The notes below the pieces were generated by a model. The model worked only from the letters and a program-made list of their open reading frames with translations. It did not search any database and was not told where the DNA came from. Below are positions 51,825 through 60,745 of a stretch of DNA of 64,000 bases, piece by piece. Source of the DNA: Lagierella sp. (GTDB lineage Bacteria > Bacillota > Clostridia > Tissierellales > Peptoniphilaceae); assembly GCF_029983815.1 (NCBI RefSeq), contig NZ_JASBYU010000001.1, positions 186,001 through 250,000 of the forward strand, given 5' to 3'. The stretch's first letter is position 1; each line of letters opens with the position of its first letter. A program made the translations under genes and the position numbers.

Positions 51825-52410
51825 CTACCTTACCTCCCACCTTATTAATAAAATTTTGTATTACAAGACCTATGGTCTTTCTATTGTTTTTAACAAATTC
51901 TCTAATGGTATTGTCTATAATACTACTGTCCTTTACATTCTCCAAAGTATATCCACCGATAATATCCTCCGGAAGAAGATTTACTTTATCTTCATCAAAG
52001 CCAAGCCTATTAGCATCTCTCTTGGTCATTCCGATAATATAATCTTCTTTGTCATAATAATCCTTCAACTGGTCTTTTAAAGAAGAAACATAGTCCTCTT
52101 GCTCAATATAGGACTTATATTGGTTTAGAACATCTTTGTGAATATCTTCTATCATTCTCTCTCTAAACTTTAATATCTCTTCTTTACTCCTATTCTCTTC
52201 CACTTGAAGTTTTTCATTTATCTCAGTGGAAACATTGCGCTTTTCTTTTAGAATTTGTAAGTCAAATTCCTTCTCCCTTTGACTTTTATAATTTTGAAAT
52301 TCTTCCTCAAGTTTATTTTGTAACTTATTATAATGCTCTTCTAGTTCAGCTTTCTTTTTATCATAGGTCACTCTTTTAAACAATTCATATTTATTTTCAA
52401 GTAAAATCAT
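51814..52410 (-). CDS. atpE: V/A-type ATPase subunit E (peripheral stalk)
   Basis: 198 residues with a long charged helical N-terminal half (about 15-110) and a compact C-terminal domain ending GGYTLENVKDSSIIDNTIREFVKNNRKTIGLVIQN, typical of subunit E. The gene is nine bases downstream of atpF. It pairs with the small G/H subunit to form the stator. Confidence 0.88.
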   Translation of the reverse strand: MILLENKYELFKRVTYDKKKAELEEHYNKLQNKLEEEFQNYKSQREKEFDLQILKEKRNVSTEINEKLQVEENRSKEEILKFRERMIEDIHKDVLNQYKSYIEQEDYVSSLKDQLKDYYDKEDYIIGMTKRDANRLGFDEDKVNLLPEDIIGGYTLENVKDSSIIDNTIREFVKNNRKTIGLVIQNFINKVGGKVDGE

Positions 52411-52418
52411 ACTATCAC

Positions 52419-52730
52419 CTAATCAATCTTAACACCAAGGGACTCTTTTACTGACTTTAAAATAAAGTCTGGGTCCTTTAGACCGCCTTGTCCCGGTATG
52501 ACAACTATCAAGGGTTTGGACTTTCTTTTCTTTCTATGCTCTACAAGTAAATCCGAAACCACTTCTGAAACCTCCTCTGTCAAGATGAGAGTTCCAATCT
52601 TTTCATCTTTTAAATATTTTTTGAATATATTTCTTAATTCTTCCTTGTCCTTACTATAGGTTCCCCTAATTCCAGCAAGTTTAAGACCTTGAACTATGCT
52701 TTCATCATTGGATATTAAAAATGAATACAT
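52419..52730 (-). CDS. atpF: V/A-type ATPase subunit F
   Basis: 103 residues. SNDESIVQGLKLAGIRG (7-23), TLILTEEVSEVVSDLL and PLIVVIPGQGG followed by DPDFILKSVKESLGVKI match subunit F, a Rossmann-like regulator at the bottom of the shaft. It shares one base with atpK. Confidence 0.93.
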   Translation of the reverse strand: MYSFLISNDESIVQGLKLAGIRGTYSKDKEELRNIFKKYLKDEKIGTLILTEEVSEVVSDLLVEHRKKRKSKPLIVVIPGQGGLKDPDFILKSVKESLGVKID

Positions 52731-53152
52731 TATAATCTTCCCAAGATCATGATTGAAATTACAAGACCGTAGATGGCAATACCCTCTGCAAGTCCAACGT
52801 ATATCAAAGTCTTACCAAGAAGGGTATCATCTTCAGAAACAGCACCTAGTGCAGCTGAACCTACAACCCCAACGGCATATCCAGTACCTATAGTTGCAAA
52901 ACCTGTAGAAAGGGCCGCCGCAAGCATTCCCAGTCCATTAGCAGATGCATTTGCATCTGTTGCTGCAAAACTTGAGTTAGGTGATATGATAACCATCGCC
53001 ATAATTAAAAGTGGAATAAAACTTAAAAGATTTACTCCTAATGCCTTTCTAATCTTATTCTTTGATTTGTCCCTATTATTCTTTAGTAGATAAACCCCTG
53101 AACCAATTGTTGTCAAAACCACCACGATCGATAAAGTTAAAATTAAATCCAT
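52730..53152 (-). CDS. atpK: V/A-type ATPase membrane rotor subunit K (c ring)
   Basis: 140 residues. Two extra N-terminal hydrophobic segments (about 3-22 and 41-57) come before an SSFAA sequence. The c-type hairpin is residues 74-140, with the ion-binding Glu123 in LAEGIAIYGL. In sodium-binding rings the partner positions are Gln and Ser; here they are Thr90 and Gly124, so the classical sodium motif is not present. Ion choice cannot be settled from this alone. N-terminal extensions are common in Firmicutes versions. Confidence 0.92.
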   Translation of the reverse strand: MDLILTLSIVVVLTTIGSGVYLLKNNRDKSKNKIRKALGVNLLSFIPLLIMAMVIISPNSSFAATDANASANGLGMLAAALSTGFATIGTGYAVGVVGSAALGAVSEDDTLLGKTLIYVGLAEGIAIYGLVISIMILGRL

Positions 53153-53161
53153 ACTTTCCTC

Positions 53162-55087
53162 CTAAAATAAATTTTCATCCGGGATGAACTCTCTTCCATC
53201 CCCAACATAATACTTACTGAACATTTCATAGTACTCTAGTCTTAATGATTGAATGAATACTATTAGTCCTTCCAATCCCAAAATAACTATATTTCCAATA
53301 ACCGTCATCACAATAGAACCGGTTTGAGTTCCAATCATCTTTCCTATGGTTGAAAAAGCCAAGAATAAACCAACGTGGTTAATGGCGAAGGCCCCAACCC
53401 TTATAAAGGAAATAGTTCCTGAAAAAATTGAAATTATCGTTTCAATGATAGAAAAGCTTGATTCTATAAAGTATCCATTAGGAAGTCCTACCCTTTCCTT
53501 TAAAACGAACTTTTGGAAAAGAACTTTTTTAAATATCATTACCCCAATAGATAGAACTGCAATTCCTATATATAAGAAGGAAGGTATTAACTTAAAATCT
53601 AAAACATTATAGGCTACAATTCCAAGAATTGATAGATATAATAAAAAACCAGCTATTCCCTTCTCTCCAAAGTAAAGTTCTTCATAATTATCGCTTTTAA
53701 TATAGTTAATAGCCCCTAGGGTATAACTCATGATTAAAAGAATTATCCCTAAAATTATTGCCATAATTAAAATAGTATTGATATTTTCATAGGGACTAAA
53801 TAAAATCGGACTTATTATATCCTCTATTCCAAACACTGAACCATATAAAAATCCAAAGATCGTAGAACTTATTCCAAGCCTTGTGATAAGGCCACCAAAA
53901 TCTCTATTGACAAATTTACTTACCAACATCCCTGCAACGGCAAAGACTAGACCTTGACCCACATCTCCAAACATAGATCCAAATAAGATCATATATGTTA
54001 TTGCAAAAAACGGCGTTGGGTCAACCTCTTCATAATTAGGCGTCCCATACATCTTTACCAAGAGCTCAAAGGGTTTAAAGATTTTATTGTTCTTTAACTT
54101 TGTTGGCGGTTTTATATTGTAGTCACCTGCTTCATGAAAAGTTATGTCTACATTGTACTTACTCTTTAATTCATCGTATAGCCACTTGCTATCCCCTTTA
54201 GATATCCAACCTGCCAAGTAGAAGAACCTATCGGAAACCGCTAGTTGCCCCTTAGTTTCTTCAAGATTTAAATTATTATATCTATCCTTTAAGGCTTGAA
54301 CTAAACCGCTTATATTAGTTTTCTTAAAAGTTTCAATATAGGATAATTCCTGATCCTTCTTAGATTTCAAATCAGAATATTCTTTGTTCAATCTCTCAAG
54401 TATTTCCGAAGGTTTCCTTTTAAAGCCTTCCGGGATTTGCATTTCATTAAAATTAAGAGAACGTAAAACCCTACTTATGTCCACTTCCATGCTACTTGGA
54501 TAGATAATAAAATATACTTCCCCTTCTTTCAAAGTTCCCATATGAAAGATTGCAGCAAAGATATTTTCATAATTTTTCTTAATCTTTAACCTATCTTCCT
54601 TGGACAAGATTCCAAATTTAAAGTTGAAGTTGTCCAATTGCATAAGTTTAGACATTGGAATATTGATATTTTCAAACATATGAAAAATGTCAGTCTCTTC
54701 TTTATTCTCTTGTAATTTAAACTCGAGGGTTCTAAGATTTTGGACAGATTGTTCCATTTTTTTAAACTCCTCGTCAGAAATAGATTCTCCTGACAGGTTT
54801 AGGACTTTCTTTTTATTAAAATCAATTTTTAAAGAATCCGAAATATCATCCAATCTCTTTTTCTCTTCAGATACACTAAATAAAGATTGATATTTTTTTA
54901 TATAATTAAAATCTATAGCCATACTTATATTCTCACTGCTAATCGGAAACATAAACTGACTATTGTCGATTAATTCATTTGCATCTACAATCTCAGTTGT
55001 ACCAGAATCCACAATATCTTTAAGTATATTTTCCAAATCCCCCACTTGGCCAATTAGATTCATCATATACATTCTTTGAGATTTCAT
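53162..55087 (-). CDS. atpI: V/A-type ATPase subunit I (a subunit)
   Basis: 641 residues. A soluble coiled N-terminal half (about 1-330) is followed by seven to eight membrane helices with PTPFFAITYMILFGSMFGDVGQGL, FSIIETIISIFSGTISFIRVGAFAINHVGL and GLEGLIVFIQSLRLEYYEMFSKYY, which contains the conserved Arg of the ion path. It forms the stator half-channels. Confidence 0.95.
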   Translation of the reverse strand: MKSQRMYMMNLIGQVGDLENILKDIVDSGTTEIVDANELIDNSQFMFPISSENISMAIDFNYIKKYQSLFSVSEEKKRLDDISDSLKIDFNKKKVLNLSGESISDEEFKKMEQSVQNLRTLEFKLQENKEETDIFHMFENINIPMSKLMQLDNFNFKFGILSKEDRLKIKKNYENIFAAIFHMGTLKEGEVYFIIYPSSMEVDISRVLRSLNFNEMQIPEGFKRKPSEILERLNKEYSDLKSKKDQELSYIETFKKTNISGLVQALKDRYNNLNLEETKGQLAVSDRFFYLAGWISKGDSKWLYDELKSKYNVDITFHEAGDYNIKPPTKLKNNKIFKPFELLVKMYGTPNYEEVDPTPFFAITYMILFGSMFGDVGQGLVFAVAGMLVSKFVNRDFGGLITRLGISSTIFGFLYGSVFGIEDIISPILFSPYENINTILIMAIILGIILLIMSYTLGAINYIKSDNYEELYFGEKGIAGFLLYLSILGIVAYNVLDFKLIPSFLYIGIAVLSIGVMIFKKVLFQKFVLKERVGLPNGYFIESSFSIIETIISIFSGTISFIRVGAFAINHVGLFLAFSTIGKMIGTQTGSIVMTVIGNIVILGLEGLIVFIQSLRLEYYEMFSKYYVGDGREFIPDENLF

Positions 55088-56106
55088 TTTAACCTCCTTT
55101 CACCATTTCCAATTAAATAACCTTCCAAGGTCTCTTCTTCCATCTTAAATTCCTTTCCCTGCATTATTACCATAATATCCTTTATTTGAAATTCGTAAAT
55201 CAATATATATCCTAAAACTTTACCAATATTAAATCCATTACCCCTTAAATAGTCATAGAATCTATCATATAAAAACCTATCCATCTCAAGACTCATATAT
55301 AGATCTGTGTTTTTATTTCCACTAAACAAAAATCCATAATCCGTTTTAAAAATAGAGTCCACAAAAGAATCTAGATCCATTCTAGACAATTTCAAAAGTT
55401 CTTCTGGACCAAACTTTAGTCCTCTAAAAATGCTGTAATTATAGATTAGAGTGTCTTGAACATTATAAAACTTCTTAGCTCTATAAATCCAAACTAGGTT
55501 TTTTAAGTCGATAATAGTACCAAAAAGCTCCTTGGCCTTCTTACGACTTCCTTTATCTAATTTTTCACAGAATTTAAAGATATCAGAATAATGAAATCTA
55601 TCTAGAGACATTTCCAGATAAAATAATAACTTTTCATCTTCTATCTCTTTATAATTTCTAAGATAACTGTAGTAACTTTCCTCACTAAGGGAATCAATGA
55701 AATCAATGACATTACCTTTTTCAACGACCTTCTTAAAAAAATCTGGTCTTATAACAAAACTATCCTTAGAAATATCCATGTTCTTATTGTAAATATTTCT
55801 AATTGCCTTCTTAACATCATCTATTTCATATCTGTCGATAATCAAATCCATCAGGGTCTTGTATCTATTTCCTAAGAAATAGCCCATGGCTCTCATTTTT
55901 TGAATTAAAACTCTCTTTAGATGAACGGATAAGTAATCCAATTCTTGAAAATCTGTCGATTCTATAAACTCTTTTTTCTTTAAAAAATCCAATATCTCAG
56001 GTTGAGACATGGATAAAATTTGTTGGTAATCCTTATTAGTTAATAAATTTTTACTTAAACCAGATATTTTAGTATTAACAGCAGCGAAATCTTTAGCTCC
56101 TGCCAT
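55084..56106 (-). CDS. atpC: V/A-type ATPase subunit C (d-like, rotor-shaft link)
   Basis: 340 residues, all-helical. FAAVNTKISGLSKNLLTNKDYQQIL at the start and regular repeats of LDSFVDSIFKTDYGF-type and FLYDRFYDYLRGNGFNIGKVLGYILIYEFQIKDIMVIMQGKEF at the end are typical of AtpC/subunit d. Four-base ATGA overlap with atpI and 14-base overlap with the upstream gene. Confidence 0.92.
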   Translation of the reverse strand: MAGAKDFAAVNTKISGLSKNLLTNKDYQQILSMSQPEILDFLKKKEFIESTDFQELDYLSVHLKRVLIQKMRAMGYFLGNRYKTLMDLIIDRYEIDDVKKAIRNIYNKNMDISKDSFVIRPDFFKKVVEKGNVIDFIDSLSEESYYSYLRNYKEIEDEKLLFYLEMSLDRFHYSDIFKFCEKLDKGSRKKAKELFGTIIDLKNLVWIYRAKKFYNVQDTLIYNYSIFRGLKFGPEELLKLSRMDLDSFVDSIFKTDYGFLFSGNKNTDLYMSLEMDRFLYDRFYDYLRGNGFNIGKVLGYILIYEFQIKDIMVIMQGKEFKMEEETLEGYLIGNGERRLK

Positions 56107-56425
56107 CCCTATTATCCCTTTCTAAAACCGACTTAGTAATATAATAGATAATTCCTGGTTTTTCAAGTCGGTATCTATCCATGATAAGATTAAGTTTTTT
56201 ATTTAAAACATCCTTAATCTCCTTCTTCTTGGACTTGTATTCTAAATTAGCTTGAGATTCAAAGTCATCTATTTGACTTTTTAATCTATTCTCCAGTTCA
56301 AGGTCAAAGTCGGCCCTTTTCTTCTTATAACTTCTTTGAAGTTCAGCCTCCTTGACTTTATACTCTTGATCTAGAGACGATGTTAACTCATCTAACTCCA
56401 CAATTCTTTCTATAAAGCCATCCAT
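56093..56425 (-). CDS. V/A-type ATPase subunit G/H (peripheral stalk coiled coil)
   Basis: 110 residues, nearly all charged helix (heptad-like, residues 5-85), no membrane segment. Position at the head of the operon and the coiled-coil make-up fit the small stator partner of subunit E (AtpH/NtpF). Sequence of this subunit is poorly conserved, so the call leans on context. A GAGGAGG site precedes the ATG. Confidence 0.78.
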   Translation of the reverse strand: MDGFIERIVELDELTSSLDQEYKVKEAELQRSYKKKRADFDLELENRLKSQIDDFESQANLEYKSKKKEIKDVLNKKLNLIMDRYRLEKPGIIYYITKSVLERDNRDGRS

Positions 56426-56479
56426 CTATTAACCTCCTCGTTGAATATAATATACCCTTAAAGACATTATGTCATATTC

Positions 56480-56488
56480 AAATCGTTT
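56480..56488. promoter_or_regulatory. cre-like site upstream of the V-type ATPase operon
   Basis: AAATCGTTT followed by TCTTT, 12 of 14 cre consensus positions, 55 bases before the first gene. An adjacent dyad GACAT-T-ATGTC is at 56463-56473. A possible extended -10 (TGACATAAT) sits between them and the gene, so binding would overlap the promoter. Confidence 0.5.
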
Positions 56489-56713
56489 TCTTTAACCACA
56501 AATTTTATGAATATTACTTTTTCTTAATACTTTTTTATGTGATAAATCAGATTTTTATACATTGTAACAATCTAATACACCTGTCTAAACATTAATAAAT
56601 CAATGTTTCTTCAATTTCTCAGAATTTTAAATTATTCATTTTTATGAGTTTATGACTAAAACGTAACAACTTAGACTTTTCGGTTACACCCTTTTTTCTT
56701 CATCTTACAAAAT

Positions 56714-56745
56714 TAAAAAACCCCTCGCTCCTAATGAACGCGGGA
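56714..56745 (-). terminator. Terminator after the J-domain gene
   Basis: CCCGCG pairs with CGAGGG (one mismatch) across a loop, then TTTTTTAATTTT on the minus strand. It sits 25 bases after the stop. The rest of 56489-56713 is AT-rich; no gene seen. Confidence 0.6.
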
Positions 56746-56770
56746 TCTCTATAACACTTTGGCTAGCACA

Positions 56771-57544
56771 TTACTTATTATAATTGTTGTACCTATTTAT
56801 ATTTTCCTCAGACAAAAATTCATAGGCAGAATTGACCTTTTGAAACATTTCAGTTGCTTCTGGACTATCATTTATATCTGGATGGTATTTTTTTGCCATT
56901 TTTCTATAGGCGGTTTTTACTTCATAGACATTAGTATTTTCTGGCACACCTAGAATTTTACAGCTTTCCCTATACTTTTTGTTAAAATCATCTAATGGAT
57001 TTTGATAGGTACGGCCTTGAGTATTGTATCCACCGGTATTGGTTCTATAATTTCCAGTAGTATTGTCATATCTATAATATCCTTGGCCAAAGTTTCTAAA
57101 TATTTCCTCCCAAAACTCGTTTTGGGCTCTTTGTTTTTCTTGCCTTGCTCTTTCTTCAGCTTCCTTTCTTCTATTATAAGCCTCTTTAAAGTCAGAGTAG
57201 CTTTTGTAGTTTCCAGTATTGTTTATTAAATAATCCCCATAATTTCTAAGATATTCAACAGCAGAGTAGTGTATGTACTCCAAGTAATTAATAAATTTCT
57301 TACCAAGCAATGGCACTACTATAAAGAAGAATACAAGTATTAAAATTATAGGCAAGTATATAAGTAACAACGGCAGTAAAAAAACAAAACCAGAACATGC
57401 AAGTATCCCAAATATGGCTAAAATCGACCTTCCTAAACCGGAAATAACTTCCACAACCGCTTCCATTACCTTTATTAGCCCGCCTATTAAAAAGTCCAAT
57501 CCATCAGCCAAGGCAAGAATAAACTTACCCCACAATTTCTTCAT
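56771..57544 (-). CDS. Membrane protein with C-terminal J domain
   Basis: 257 residues. Two hydrophobic segments (about 30-52 and 58-82) are followed by a charged linker with Arg/Glu/Lys and a Tyr/Asn/Gly-rich region (about 148-185). The last 65 residues are a DnaJ domain, SCKILGVPENTNVYEVKTAYRKMAKKYHPD, with the HPD motif. It should recruit DnaK to the membrane. Its client is unknown. Monocistronic between the ATPase operon and merR. Confidence 0.85.
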   Translation of the reverse strand: MKKLWGKFILALADGLDFLIGGLIKVMEAVVEVISGLGRSILAIFGILACSGFVFLLPLLLIYLPIILILVFFFIVVPLLGKKFINYLEYIHYSAVEYLRNYGDYLINNTGNYKSYSDFKEAYNRRKEAEERARQEKQRAQNEFWEEIFRNFGQGYYRYDNTTGNYRTNTGGYNTQGRTYQNPLDDFNKKYRESCKILGVPENTNVYEVKTAYRKMAKKYHPDINDSPEATEMFQKVNSAYEFLSEENINRYNNYNK

Positions 57545-57759
57545 AAAAAAACTCCAATCTAAATAGTAATATGATACGTAACATTCAAATTATACCATTT
57601 TAAGGGCAATTTTTAAACTTAATGGCAATTTTAAGATAAAAGTTTGGGTGATATGTCAAGTAATTTTTAATTGGATTCTTAGAAAATCAGTCGTAGACAT
57701 TTAAAATTAGCTAGTTTAAAATTTATATCGCTTTATTTTTAAAAAAAGCTAAAATACTG

Positions 57760-57790
57760 TTGACCTTCAACCATACTTTAAGGGTATACT
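57760..57790 (+). promoter_or_regulatory. MerR-type promoter with 19-base spacer
   Basis: TTGACC (57760-57765) and TATACT (57785-57790) are 19 bases apart, longer than the usual 17. The spacer contains a CCTT...AAGG dyad. This is the classic layout of promoters that MerR-family activators distort, implying that the following merR gene controls itself. Confidence 0.75.
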
Positions 57791-57812
57791 GAAATTACAA
57801 GGAGGGGAAAAC

Positions 57813-58235
57813 ATGAATATCAAGGAAGTTTCAGAGATTTTAGGCGTATTGCCATCCAAAATCAGATACTATGAAGACCAAGGGTTAATTGAAATACCTA
57901 GAGATGAAAATGGATACAGAAATTTTGATGAAGTAAGTTTAGAAAAGTTGAAAATAATTATTTCCCTAAAGAATTTAGAGTTTTCCTTGAAAGATATTAG
58001 GTATGCAATGGAACTACTTTCTTTACCTCCTGGAGAGGATTGTAATAAAAAATCCAGAGGTTATTGGGAAGAATTAATCTATGAAGTGGAATGTGAGCTA
58101 AAAAGTAAACTTAAGATATTGGAAACCTTAAGGGAGGTTTATGATCTATCCACAGATCATATATCCTACGAAAAGAATAAAGATAAAATTGTAGAGATTC
58201 TAGGAGATAATAAAGAAAAAGGAAGTGACTTATGA
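57813..58235 (+). CDS. MerR family transcriptional regulator
   Basis: 140 residues. The N-terminal winged helix NIKEVSEILGVLPSKIRYYEDQGLIEIPRDENGYRNFDE (2-40) is diagnostic; a central helix (about 75-118) is the dimer coiled coil. The effector domain is short, with Cys at about 77 and 93. GGAGGGG precedes the ATG, and the gene overlaps the downstream oxidoreductase by four bases, so the pair is one regulatory unit. The inducer is unknown, but redox-active or quinone-like compounds are plausible. Confidence 0.92.
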   Translation: MNIKEVSEILGVLPSKIRYYEDQGLIEIPRDENGYRNFDEVSLEKLKIIISLKNLEFSLKDIRYAMELLSLPPGEDCNKKSRGYWEELIYEVECELKSKLKILETLREVYDLSTDHISYEKNKDKIVEILGDNKEKGSDL

Positions 58236-58864
58236 AAAAGCAAAAAATATCTATAATTTATGGTGGAAATCCTGAAGGAAAATGTAGAAGAGTCTACGAA
58301 TCAATTTTAAATAAATTAAAAGATGAAGACCTGTCAATTATTGATTTAACCAAATCAACTGCCAATTTCGAATTGCCAAAGGGTTATAAATCTGAAAGGG
58401 ATGAAAAAGTAATAGAGTATTCAAGGATTCTAAAGGAAAGCGATCTCTTGATATTTGTATATCCCCTTCAATGGTTTAATGTTCCAATGAAGCTTAAGGG
58501 TTTTATAGACAGTAGTCTATGGCCTAAGGAGGCATTTAGTTTCAAGGATAAGGCCTATTTTAGAAATGGATATTTTAGAGGCAAAAAATCTATAGTAGTC
58601 TATACCCAAGGAGGAGGGGAATGGCTTCATATGCTATATATGAGGTCAGGGCTTATGGCTGTAAAGTACCCTCTTAAGATGTCTGGGGTTGATAAAGTAT
58701 ATTGCTATCATATAGACAATTTAAACCGTAGTGGCTTTAAAGAAGAGGACTTTGAAAAGAAAGTTTCAGAACTTTCAGAAAAGGTTTACAAGGAACACAT
58801 TAAATCCGTAGTTGATAATAGACTTAATCCAAAAGATAATTTAAGGACCATAGTTAAAGGGTAG
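58232..58864 (+). CDS. Flavodoxin-fold NAD(P)H-dependent oxidoreductase
   Basis: 210 residues. The core IIYGGNPEG-like start, LLIFVYPLQWFNVPMKLKGFIDSSLWPKEAFSFKDK and TQGGGEWLHML match the KefF/MdaB/quinone-reductase group (flavodoxin_2). It probably transfers electrons from NAD(P)H via FMN or FAD to a quinone or similar small molecule. Controlled by the adjacent merR. A strong terminator follows. Confidence 0.85.
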   Translation: MKKQKISIIYGGNPEGKCRRVYESILNKLKDEDLSIIDLTKSTANFELPKGYKSERDEKVIEYSRILKESDLLIFVYPLQWFNVPMKLKGFIDSSLWPKEAFSFKDKAYFRNGYFRGKKSIVVYTQGGGEWLHMLYMRSGLMAVKYPLKMSGVDKVYCYHIDNLNRSGFKEEDFEKKVSELSEKVYKEHIKSVVDNRLNPKDNLRTIVKG

Positions 58865-58885
58865 TATCTAAATACCAATTTAGTG

Positions 58886-58918
58886 CGGCTTTCTCTATTT
58901 TTTAGGGAAAGCCGTTTT
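58886..58918 (+). terminator. Terminator after the merR operon
   Basis: CGGCTTTC and GAAAGCCG form an 8-bp stem with a 13-base loop, then TTTTAT. Confidence 0.8.
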
Positions 58919-58946
58919 ATGTTATGTTTGGAATTTTTTTCTAAAC

Positions 58947-58992
58947 TAAAAAATAGTGTTACAGAAAGAATTGAATCCTGCTGTAACACTAT
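58947..58992 (-). terminator. Terminator of the hymABC operon
   Basis: ATAGTGTTACAG and CTGTAACACTAT form a perfect 12-bp stem around 16 bases; on the minus strand TTTTTTAG follows. Confidence 0.9.
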
Positions 58993-59003
58993 CTTATCAA
59001 ATT

Positions 59004-60737
59004 TTATAATTTTGGTTTTTTCTCATAGGATGTATGAAGCAGTTCATGGGCAAGTGGACTTGCTACTCCTCCTAAGAACTCATCGTAAAGTTGTTGAACT
59101 TTTTTATTTTCATGGGATTTTCTCCTTTCTTTATTTTTATCGATGGAATATATCCCTTCTGCTCTTCTTCTTAGTATGGAAAGATCTCCATGATGATATG
59201 GTTGACCTCCTCCACCGATACATCCTCCTGGACAAGCCATTACTTCAATCGCATCAAAGTCTTCTTCTCCACTATTTACTTTTTCCAATAACTTTCTGGT
59301 ATTTCCAAGGCCATTGGCCACTGCAATTCTAACTTTTCTACCGTCTATGTCGACTTCTGTGGCTTTAATACCATTTAATCCTCTAAGGGCAGTAAATTCA
59401 AGTTCTCCCAGCTCTTCTCCCGTTAGTTTTTCATAGGCGGTTCTTACGGTAGCCTCAATTACTCCACCGGTAGCTCCAAAAATAGCTCCAGCACCTGTAG
59501 ATTCCCCTAATGGATCGTCAAATTCTTCATCTTCAAGCTCTAAGAAGTTTATTCCAGCTTCTTTAATCATAAGTGCCAATTCCCTTGTGGTTATTACGAT
59601 ATCCACATCGGAGATACCATCGCTTTCAAGCTCTGGTCTTGCAGCTTCAAACTTCTTAGCAACACATGGCATAACTGAAACCACTACCATATCCTCAGGT
59701 TCTATTCCCATCTTCTTACATAGATAGGACTTTGCTACTGCACCAAACATCTCATGAGGACTCTTGCAAGAACTTGGAATATCTATCATATCTGAAAATT
59801 GTTGTTCCATAAAGTTTACCCATCCTGGACAACAGGATGTAAGAATTGGCAATTTCCCATTTCCTTTAAGTCTTTCCATGAATTCATGGGATTCTTCCAT
59901 TATAGTTAAGTCCGCTGCAAAGTTTGTATCGAATACTTTGTCAAATCCCAGCCTTCTAAGAGCATTAACCATTTTTCCCGTTACAACATTGCCTGGTTCT
60001 AGTCCAAAGGATTCTCCTAAGGCAACCCTTACTGCAGGTGCTGTCTGAACCACTACAGTCTTTCCTGAATGAAGCAAGTCCCAAACCTTGTCCACATTAG
60101 AAACTTCAGTCAAAGCCCCCGTTGGACATACAGATAGACATTGTCCACAAAATGTACATGTGGTTTCATACATGGACCTTTCAAAGGTACTTCCAACATA
60201 GGTATTGAATCCTCTTCCAACCTCTGCTAAGGCTCCAACGGTTTGAACCTCATTACACATGGTTTCACATCTTCTACAAAGTATACATTTGTTGGGGTCT
60301 CTAACTAGGGATAGGGAATTAGCATCAATTGGCAATTCTCTTTTCTCCCCTTTATAAGGAATGTCCCTAACATTTAAGTCTCTTGCTAAGGCTTGAAGTT
60401 GGCAATCCAAGTTTTTAGCACAGGTTAAACAACTATTTGGATGATCGGACAATAACAGTTCCACAATGGCTCTTCTTGCCTTTACCGCCTTAACACTATC
60501 CGTATTTATATTCATTCCTTCCTTTACAGGAGTTGCACAGGCAGGAAGTAATTTGCCCTTATTCAAATCCTCCACCATACATACTCTACAACTAGCCAGT
60601 TTGTTTACAAATTTTATATCATGAAGATTCAAATGGCAAAGAGTAGGTATTTTTATTCCTATCATATTAGCAGCTTCTAATATCGTGGTGTTTTTTTCAA
60701 CGGACATATCCACACCGTTAATCTTAATATTTACCAT
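59004..60737 (-). CDS. hymC: NADH-dependent [FeFe] hydrogenase catalytic subunit (HymC/HydA)
   Basis: 577 residues. An N-terminal plant-type [2Fe-2S] domain, a His-Cys cluster motif HPNSCLTCAKNLDCQLQ, two [4Fe-4S] clusters (CILCRRCETMC and CTFCGQCLSVCPTGA), then the H-cluster domain. All three H-cluster signatures are intact: TSCCPGW, MPCVAKKFE and MACPGGCIGGGGQP. Forms the bifurcating complex with HymA and HymB, making H2 from NADH and reduced ferredoxin. The ATG at 60737 has an AGGAGG site; an upstream in-frame start would overlap hymB. Confidence 0.96.
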   Translation of the reverse strand: MVNIKINGVDMSVEKNTTILEAANMIGIKIPTLCHLNLHDIKFVNKLASCRVCMVEDLNKGKLLPACATPVKEGMNINTDSVKAVKARRAIVELLLSDHPNSCLTCAKNLDCQLQALARDLNVRDIPYKGEKRELPIDANSLSLVRDPNKCILCRRCETMCNEVQTVGALAEVGRGFNTYVGSTFERSMYETTCTFCGQCLSVCPTGALTEVSNVDKVWDLLHSGKTVVVQTAPAVRVALGESFGLEPGNVVTGKMVNALRRLGFDKVFDTNFAADLTIMEESHEFMERLKGNGKLPILTSCCPGWVNFMEQQFSDMIDIPSSCKSPHEMFGAVAKSYLCKKMGIEPEDMVVVSVMPCVAKKFEAARPELESDGISDVDIVITTRELALMIKEAGINFLELEDEEFDDPLGESTGAGAIFGATGGVIEATVRTAYEKLTGEELGELEFTALRGLNGIKATEVDIDGRKVRIAVANGLGNTRKLLEKVNSGEEDFDAIEVMACPGGCIGGGGQPYHHGDLSILRRRAEGIYSIDKNKERRKSHENKKVQQLYDEFLGGVASPLAHELLHTSYEKKPKL

Positions 60738-60745
60738 TTTTCCTC

